Positions 15,451 to 20,692 of a stretch of 20,692 nucleotides of DNA are shown in pieces. The stretch's first letter is position 1; the number at the start of each line of letters is the position of its first letter. Origin of the DNA: Bacilli bacterium (GTDB taxonomy: Bacteria; Bacillota_I; Bacilli_A; RFN20; CAG-826); NCBI GenBank assembly GCA_024693415.1, contig JAILKX010000218.1, forward strand, positions 1 through 20,692, written 5' to 3'. The notes under the pieces are model-generated. The model did no database searches, was not told the DNA's origin, and worked only from the letters and a program-made list of their open reading frames with translations. Both the position numbers and the translations under genes were made by a program.

Positions 15451-16134
15451 TTATTCTCCTTTCGGCTCATGGTTGACGAGCTCTTTGACGACTGGCTTTT
15501 TGAACTGATGGCGAACGGCGCTGCGGAGCATGACGATCGCCTTCTTGGGTCCAGGAACGCCGCCCTTGACGAGGATGTAGCCTTTCTCGGGGTTGCTCTC
15601 GATGACGGTGATGTTCTGGAGGGTGACCTGCTTGGGTCCCCAGTGGCCGGACATCTTCTTGCCGGGGATGACGCGGTTGTTGCAGCGGCCGTTGTTGGCG
15701 AGCGAACCGATTCCGCGGTGATATCCGGAGCCATGGCCCTTCGGACCGATGGTGTGATGGTACCTCTTGATGGTGCCGGTGTAGCCGTGGCCTTTGTTGT
15801 GACCGATGATGTCGATCACTTCGCCGGTGGCGAACAAGGCGGCGGTCAGGGTGTCTCCGACTTCTTTGCCGTAGACCTCATCGCCCTTGAGCTCGTAGAG
15901 ATTGGCTTTGGTGGCGACTTTGGCTTTCTTGTAGATGCCCTTTTCCGGTTTGTTGAGAAGGCGTTCGGCCTTGTCTTCATAACCGACCTGGACAGCTTCG
16001 TAACCATCCTTCTCGATGGTCTTCTTCGCAACGATGACGTTCGGGAGCACCTCGATGACGGTGACCGGATACATGGTTCCGTCTGGGGCAAAGACCTCGG
16101 TCATGCCCATTTTTCTTCCGATGATGGATTTCAT
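15451..16134 (-). CDS. rplC: 50S ribosomal protein L3
   Basis: 227 residues, about 18 more than Bacillus L3. L3 starts 50S assembly, and its central loop reaches the peptidyl transferase centre. MKSIIGRKMGMTEVFAPDGT opens the protein. GHNKGHGYTGTIKRY and GPKGHGSGYHRGIGSLANNG form the loop region, and GKKMSGHWGPKQVTLQNI follows. The loop is somewhat divergent (SLANNGRCNNRV where PVADPNRV or IGQNQTPGKV is common). It ends in KGE-stop, which supplies the Shine-Dalgarno of rplD. The gap from rpsJ is 14 bases, with AAGGAGG present. Confidence 0.97.
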   Translation of the reverse strand: MKSIIGRKMGMTEVFAPDGTMYPVTVIEVLPNVIVAKKTIEKDGYEAVQVGYEDKAERLLNKPEKGIYKKAKVATKANLYELKGDEVYGKEVGDTLTAALFATGEVIDIIGHNKGHGYTGTIKRYHHTIGPKGHGSGYHRGIGSLANNGRCNNRVIPGKKMSGHWGPKQVTLQNITVIESNPEKGYILVKGGVPGPKKAIVMLRSAVRHQFKKPVVKELVNHEPKGE

Positions 16135-16148
16135 GATTTTGGTCCTCC

Positions 16149-16460
16149 TTATAACTTGATGTTGATGTCGACGCCAGAGGGCAGGTCAAGCCTCCTCAAG
16201 GTATCGACGGTCTCTTTTGTCGGGTGGGTGACGTAGATGAGGCGCTTGTGGGTGCGGATCTCAAACTGCTCGCGGCTATCCTTGTATTTGAAGGTAGCGC
16301 GGAGGATGGTGTACACCTCTTTGTCGGTGGGGAGAGGGATGGGTCCCTTCACACCAGCGCCGGTCTTTTTGGCAACTTCGAGGATCTTCTCAACGCTGAG
16401 GTCGAGGATCTTGTGATCGTTGGCCATTAAGCGAACCCGAATCGCTGTTTCTTTTGCCAT
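16149..16460 (-). CDS. rpsJ: 30S ribosomal protein S10, first gene of the operon
   Basis: 103 residues; S10 in the 30S head, also the NusE transcription factor in antitermination. [20 protein letters not shown] at the start, [21 protein letters not shown] in the middle and [38 protein letters not shown] at the end (in pieces) are diagnostic. AGGAGGA (16467-16473) lies 6 bases before the ATG. It is the first gene of the 29-gene unit, preceded by a 461-base AT-rich region. Confidence 0.98.
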   Translation of the reverse strand: MAKETAIRVRLMANDHKILDLSVEKILEVAKKTGAGVKGPIPLPTDKEVYTILRATFKYKDSREQFEIRTHKRLIYVTHPTKETVDTLRRLDLPSGVDINIKL

Positions 16461-16683
16461 GAATTTTCCTCCTATTGATGTTCTTTCAGGCTTCTTGGCG
16501 TCTATGCTCTATGCGAATTCCCCGACCACCTCTTCATGACAACGCCTGTGGGTGTGTCGGCAACCTCGCATTTCATCGCAAGCGCCAGCGTGCATAAGAG
16601 TACGCGCATAGGGTTCCAAGAGCAAGCAAATTTTTCCATTTTTTCGCATGTAATCTTTATTTTTGGGCTTTTAACTTTCAAAT

Positions 16684-16704
16684 CCGCCAAAAAAGTTTTG
16701 ACGG
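16684..16704 (-). other. Leader hairpin upstream of rpsJ
   Basis: On the minus strand CCGTCAAAA pairs with TTTTGGCGG over 9 bases with one G-U pair, closing a 3-base loop. The other strand would have a C-A mismatch instead, so the structure fits minus-strand RNA, the sense of the operon. Confidence 0.45.
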
Positions 16705-16723
16705 CATCGAAGTTATTCAAAAA

Positions 16724-16740
16724 TTGTGCATCGTGCACAA
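16724..16740. promoter_or_regulatory. 17-base palindrome upstream of rpsJ, possible operator
   Basis: TTGTGCA-TCG-TGCACAA is a perfect 7-3-7 inverted repeat in AT-rich DNA, about 265 bases before rpsJ. It resembles a dimeric repressor site, but I cannot match it to a known regulator. It overlaps a possible plus-strand promoter (TGCACA at 734-739, TATATT at 756-761 of the 16 kb block). Confidence 0.45.
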
Positions 16741-16879
16741 AGTTTTCATGTTTTTATATTTCAATTTTTGGATTTTGGGTCGCGCGCTTCGGCGCGTGCA
16801 GGTAGTAAGGATTTAAGGCTGTTTTAGCCAACTGCTACTTTTGGGTACCGAAAGTCGGAGATAGGTTTCCGAGGGCGTA

Positions 16880-16906
16880 AACAAAAGCTGGCAAATGGGC
16901 CAGCTT
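16880..16906 (-). terminator. Intrinsic terminator after queH
   Basis: On the minus strand AAGCTGGC (16906-16899) pairs with GCCAGCTT (16892-16885) around a 6-base loop, and TTTTGTTT follows. It starts 15 bases after the queH stop codon and separates the queuosine unit from the ribosomal operon. Confidence 0.88.
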
Positions 16907-16921
16907 GATGTATTTGGGATG

Positions 16922-17584
16922 TCAATTTTTGTTTGCTTCGGCGCGCTTGATGCGGTCCTGCGCTTCGGCGAGGGAATACTCGCAGCCGCAGTAGAGCTGA
17001 TTGTAGAGGCCGTAGTGCTTCCGCATCTCGGTCCCCTTGAGCTGGCCGTTGTTCTTCTTGAAGTCGGAATAGAAGTATTTGGTGTGGGCGTGCTTCTGCT
17101 CGAGCTTCTTGCCGATCTCGTTCATGACCTGGGAATCCTTTTGGCGGGAGATGGTCATGACGGTGGTGAAATAGTCGAAGCCGTGCTCCTCGGCGAAGTC
17201 ATAGGCCTCGGCCATGCGCTTCTCATAGCAGACGTGGCAGCGCTCGCCGCCTTCTCTGGTGTGCTTATAGGGTTCGATGTCCTTCATGTAGTCGGGATGG
17301 TCGTAGGCGGGGACGATGAGGTCCACGTCGAAACCGTAATCCCTTTTGATGTAGGTCAGAAGCGTCTTGAGTTCCTCTAAGCGCCTATGGAATTCCTCGG
17401 GCGGGTAGATATTCGAGTTGTTGTAATAGATGGTCACATCGAAATGGGGGCAGAGGAAGGTGAGCGGGAAGCAGGAGCAAGGCCCGCAACAGACATGGAA
17501 AAGCAAGGTCGGCTTCCTGCCGCCTTTTGGGAGCTCCTCGAGTTCCTTAAGCGAGATTTTGTAGTAATTGACCTTTTCCGGCAT
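16922..17584 (-). CDS. queH: Epoxyqueuosine reductase QueH
   Basis: 220 residues; the last step of queuosine synthesis, reducing epoxyqueuosine to queuosine in tRNA. QueH (formerly DUF208) is an iron-sulfur enzyme unrelated to QueG. The Cys pattern is complete: VCCGPCS with Cys32, Cys33 and Cys36; ERCHVCYEKR with Cys116 and Cys119; and YCGC with Cys199 and Cys201 near the C-terminus. Family motifs YYNNSNIYP (53-61) and TTVMTISRQKD (140-150) are present. It lies 2 bases after queA as the last gene of tgt-queA-queH, before a terminator. Its context supports the assignment strongly. Confidence 0.95.
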   Translation of the reverse strand: MPEKVNYYKISLKELEELPKGGRKPTLLFHVCCGPCSCFPLTFLCPHFDVTIYYNNSNIYPPEEFHRRLEELKTLLTYIKRDYGFDVDLIVPAYDHPDYMKDIEPYKHTREGGERCHVCYEKRMAEAYDFAEEHGFDYFTTVMTISRQKDSQVMNEIGKKLEQKHAHTKYFYSDFKKNNGQLKGTEMRKHYGLYNQLYCGCEYSLAEAQDRIKRAEANKN

Positions 17585-17586
17585 CT

Positions 17587-18647
17587 CTAGTCATCCAAAT
17601 TCTTATCGTAATCATAGTCCCCATAGATGAACATGGCGTCGCCGAATGAGAAGAAGCGATATCCTTCCTTGACGGCGTTCTCATAACAATGGAGGGTCCA
17701 CTTCCTGCCCATGAACGCGGATACGAGCATCACCAAAGTGGATTTGGGGAGGTGGAAGTTCGTGATGAGGGCATCGACGGCTTTGTAATGGTAGCCGGGG
17801 TTGATGAAGATAGAGGTGTCCATCTTGGCGGCCTCGAAGCGGCCGTATTTGCCATAGATCGACTCAAGGGTCCTGACCGAGGTCGTGCCGATCGCGATGA
17901 TGCGCCTCCCCTCTTTTTTGGCGAGGTTCAGCCTCTCTGCGGCGGCCTCATCGATCTCGCAGAGCTCGCTGTGCATGATGTGGTCCTTGGTGTCCTGAAC
18001 CTTGACGGGACGGAAGGTCCCCAAACCGATATTCAGCGTCACATCCACCACTTCGACGCCCATTTTGCGGAGTTTTTCAAAAAGCTCGGGCGTGAAATGG
18101 AATCCGGCGGTCGGTGCGGCTGCAGAGCCTGGGACCTTGGCGTAGACGGTCTGATAATCGTCGTTATCGGTGATCTGCTGCTTGATGTAAGGAGGCAGCG
18201 GCATCTTGCCGAGGGCTTCCAAAACCTCGAGGAAAATGCCCTCGTAATGGAACTGCATGTGGCGGATGCCTTCCGGGAGCTCTTTGACGCAGGTGCAGCG
18301 GAGCTCACCCTCGCCGAATCTCACGGAACTGCCGGGGTGGACGGACTTGGCGTTGCCGACAAGGCACTCCCAGGTGTCTTTTTCCTCGAGCTGCTTGAGC
18401 AAAAGCACCTCGCAATGCCCGCCGGTATCCTCTTTTACGCCGATGAGGCGAGCGGGGATGACCTTGGTGTTGTTCCTGACGAGCACGTCGCCGGGCCTTA
18501 GGTAGTCCACGATATCCTTGAAGAGCTTGTGCTCGAAAGTCTTGTGCTCGCGGTCGATGACCATGAGCCGCGCCATGTCGCGCTGCTTCATCGGGGTCTG
18601 GGCAATCTGCTGCTCAGGAAGCTCAAAATCAAATAAATTAATGTCCA

Positions 18648-18648
<1 letters not shown>
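17587..18648 (-). CDS. queA: S-adenosylmethionine:tRNA ribosyltransferase-isomerase QueA
   Basis: 353 residues, close to the 342 of Bacillus. It moves the ribosyl part of S-adenosylmethionine to preQ1 in tRNA, forming epoxyqueuosine. The start [38 protein letters not shown] (about 50-68), [18 protein letters not shown] (about 168-185) and [11 protein letters not shown] are diagnostic, as is the C-terminal [21 protein letters not shown] in pieces. The ATG shares one base with the tgt stop (TGATG), so the two enzymes of consecutive steps are translationally coupled. Confidence 0.98.
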
Positions 18649-19805
<1,157 letters not shown>

Positions 19806-19813
<8 letters not shown>

Positions 19814-19836
19814 CCAAACCGAAGGACGTTGAACAA
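19806..19836. promoter_or_regulatory. Inverted repeat over the tgt -35 box
   Basis: TTGTTCAAC (19806-19814) and GTTGAACAA (19828-19836) are a perfect 9-base inverted repeat with a 13-base loop. It starts 3 bases after the stop of the NERD gene and covers the -35 hexamer of tgt. No T-run follows on the minus strand. It may be an operator or a hairpin at the end of the NERD transcript. Confidence 0.5.
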
Positions 19837-19839
19837 AGT

Positions 19840-20637
19840 TCACTTGGACTCGTCGATGTTTTTGATGAAACGGCAATTCGGATAGTTGGAGCATCCGTAG
19901 AATTCCTTGCCGCTTTTGCCTTTCCGTAAGACCAAAGTCCCGCCGCACCTAGGGCAAACCCCAGCGTCGACGTCGCTAAGGAGCTGCTTGACGTTTTTGA
20001 CGTGCTCGCGGTTCGAGCCTTGGCCCTCCTGGATTCCTTTGATGGCCTCGCCCAATTTATCGACTTTGGCGAAACTGATGCTCGGATTAGCTTCCGTTTT
20101 GCACAAGGCTCCATAGTCTGAGAGGTTATAGACGTTCTGGGATGTGATGCCGTCGTGGGGCTTTCTATTGGCGATAATGACATCGTTGAAATAGGGCACG
20201 TCATCCCCCAAAACCTGCTTTAATGCATACACGTGTGCCGCGTTTTGCTTCACGGGGTTCAGTTTCTTGCCATGGACGCGACGCGATTTTATCTTCCGAC
20301 CATACTTGTCGGTCGTCTTGGTGTACCACTGCTCCCACTTCTCCATCTTGTCGCTGCCATAGAGCTTTCCGCGCCAGCATTTCGTTTCAATGACATGGAC
20401 TCCATCGCGGCGAACCAGGATGTGGTCTATTTGGTGCGAGTGGCCCTTGTCGTCCACGATGATCACGTTATTGAAATGGGGCTCTTCGATGCTGGCGTGC
20501 TTTTTCAGGAGGCGCTTGACGCGGTGCTCGCCCACGATTGCTAGTCCAATCGGCGTCGAGTAGAAGAAGAACACCACGAGGAATATGGCGGCAGACAAAC
20601 CCACGACGACAAAGAAAGTGACAAGAACCGGATCCAT
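19840..20637 (-). CDS. Membrane-anchored NERD-domain protein with topoisomerase-type zinc ribbon
   Basis: 265 residues. One hydrophobic helix at the N-terminus (about 4-26) would anchor it in the membrane. The NERD (nuclease-related) domain follows: GEHRVKRLL (36-44), HQIDHILVRRDGVHVIETK (68-86) and PVKQN (128-132). Residues matching the nuclease-like core are Glu37, Asp71, Glu84, Lys86 and Gln131. The C-terminus is a zinc ribbon of the type that ends bacterial topoisomerase I, with Cys228, Cys231, Cys249 and Cys255 (CPRCGGTLVLR...YGCSNYPNC). A DNA-processing role at the membrane is inference from the two domains. GGAGGAATAACC before the ATG overlaps the stop of an upstream gene. Confidence 0.88.
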   Translation of the reverse strand: MDPVLVTFFVVVGLSAAIFLVVFFFYSTPIGLAIVGEHRVKRLLKKHASIEEPHFNNVIIVDDKGHSHQIDHILVRRDGVHVIETKCWRGKLYGSDKMEKWEQWYTKTTDKYGRKIKSRRVHGKKLNPVKQNAAHVYALKQVLGDDVPYFNDVIIANRKPHDGITSQNVYNLSDYGALCKTEANPSISFAKVDKLGEAIKGIQEGQGSNREHVKNVKQLLSDVDAGVCPRCGGTLVLRKGKSGKEFYGCSNYPNCRFIKNIDESK

Positions 20638-20639
20638 GG

Positions 20640-20692
20640 TTATTCCTCCAACAGTTTTTGAATTGATTCAACGGTATTCGAAGAGAGTCTTT
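20640..20692 (-). CDS. 3' end of an unidentified gene upstream of the NERD gene
   Basis: Entering from the right edge, one minus-strand frame reads RLSSNTVESIQKLLEE and ends in TAA at 20642-20640, 2 bases before the NERD gene start. The last codons (TTG GAG GAA TAA) form the Shine-Dalgarno of that gene, the same coupling seen at rpoA-rplQ, rplC-rplD and rpsE-rplO. That pattern is the main support; the product is unknown. Confidence 0.5.
   Translation of the reverse strand, partial: RLSSNTVESIQKLLEE

Larger units (their letters stand above)
16461..16921 (-). promoter_or_regulatory. S10 operon upstream region and leader
   Basis: This is the longest gene-free stretch in the window, between the end of queH and rpsJ. 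It carries the queH-side terminator (16880-16906), a row of hairpins (16782-16799 with a UUCG loop, 16838-16854, 16684-16704) and a palindrome (16724-16740). The operon promoter must lie here, but I cannot place it with confidence: TATAAA (16754-16759, minus) has no good -35, and TTGAAA near 16671 is followed only by TAAAGA. An open frame at 16502-16738 has no ribosome-binding site and is probably not a gene. Autoregulation of the operon through this leader is inference from the E. coli L4 case. Confidence 0.55.

Noticed and set aside
16502..16738. Open frame of 78 codons in the S10 leader, minus strand
   Set aside because: No ribosome-binding site, the ATG lies inside the palindrome, the composition is mixed and no family is recognisable. 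It is more likely non-coding leader.

Overview
The window is almost entirely a bacterial ribosomal-protein superoperon on the minus strand. It is the S10-spc-alpha string, rpsJ (16460) down to rplQ (1193): 29 genes packed with gaps of a few bases or short overlaps. The gene order suggests Bacillota (Firmicutes) of the Bacilli type: secY-adk-map-infA-rpmJ-rpsM-rpsK-rpoA-rplQ with no rpsD between rpsK and rpoA, a four-Cys S14 and a zinc-lid adenylate kinase. The DNA is GC-rich in the genes and AT-rich in the main promoter region. Together with the loss of rpmD (L30) and many Lys/Ala- or Glu-rich tails on ribosomal proteins, this points to an uncultured, possibly Mollicutes- or Erysipelotrichia-related lineage. 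That placement is inference.

Layout from the left. A minus-strand gene starts at 45 and runs off the edge. A 287-base divergent regulatory region follows, with a good sigma-A-type promoter for a plus-strand gene (333-851). That gene encodes a small membrane protein with a very His-rich N-terminus and a C-terminal zinc ribbon, and it has its own terminator. The gene converges on the end of the ribosomal operon, which stops at a hairpin terminator at 1141-1167. The operon fills 1193-16460. Its 461-base upstream region (16461-16921) is AT-rich and full of inverted repeats.

To the right lies a second minus-strand unit, tgt-queA-queH. It encodes three steps of queuosine tRNA modification: base exchange of preQ1 into tRNA, ribosyl transfer to epoxyqueuosine, and reduction by the QueH type of reductase. 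It ends in a strong terminator at 16880-16906. Upstream of it is a membrane-anchored NERD-domain protein with a topoisomerase-type zinc ribbon, and then the last 16 codons of another gene at the window edge.

I found no mobile element, CRISPR array, tRNA or rRNA, and no clearly new multi-gene system. The points most worth a second look are the natural poly-His membrane protein, the repeat-built N-terminal tails on L22 and L23 (both at the ribosome exit tunnel), the missing L30 gene, the TTG start of infA, the structured S10 leader, and a promoter that would make tgt mRNA almost leaderless.
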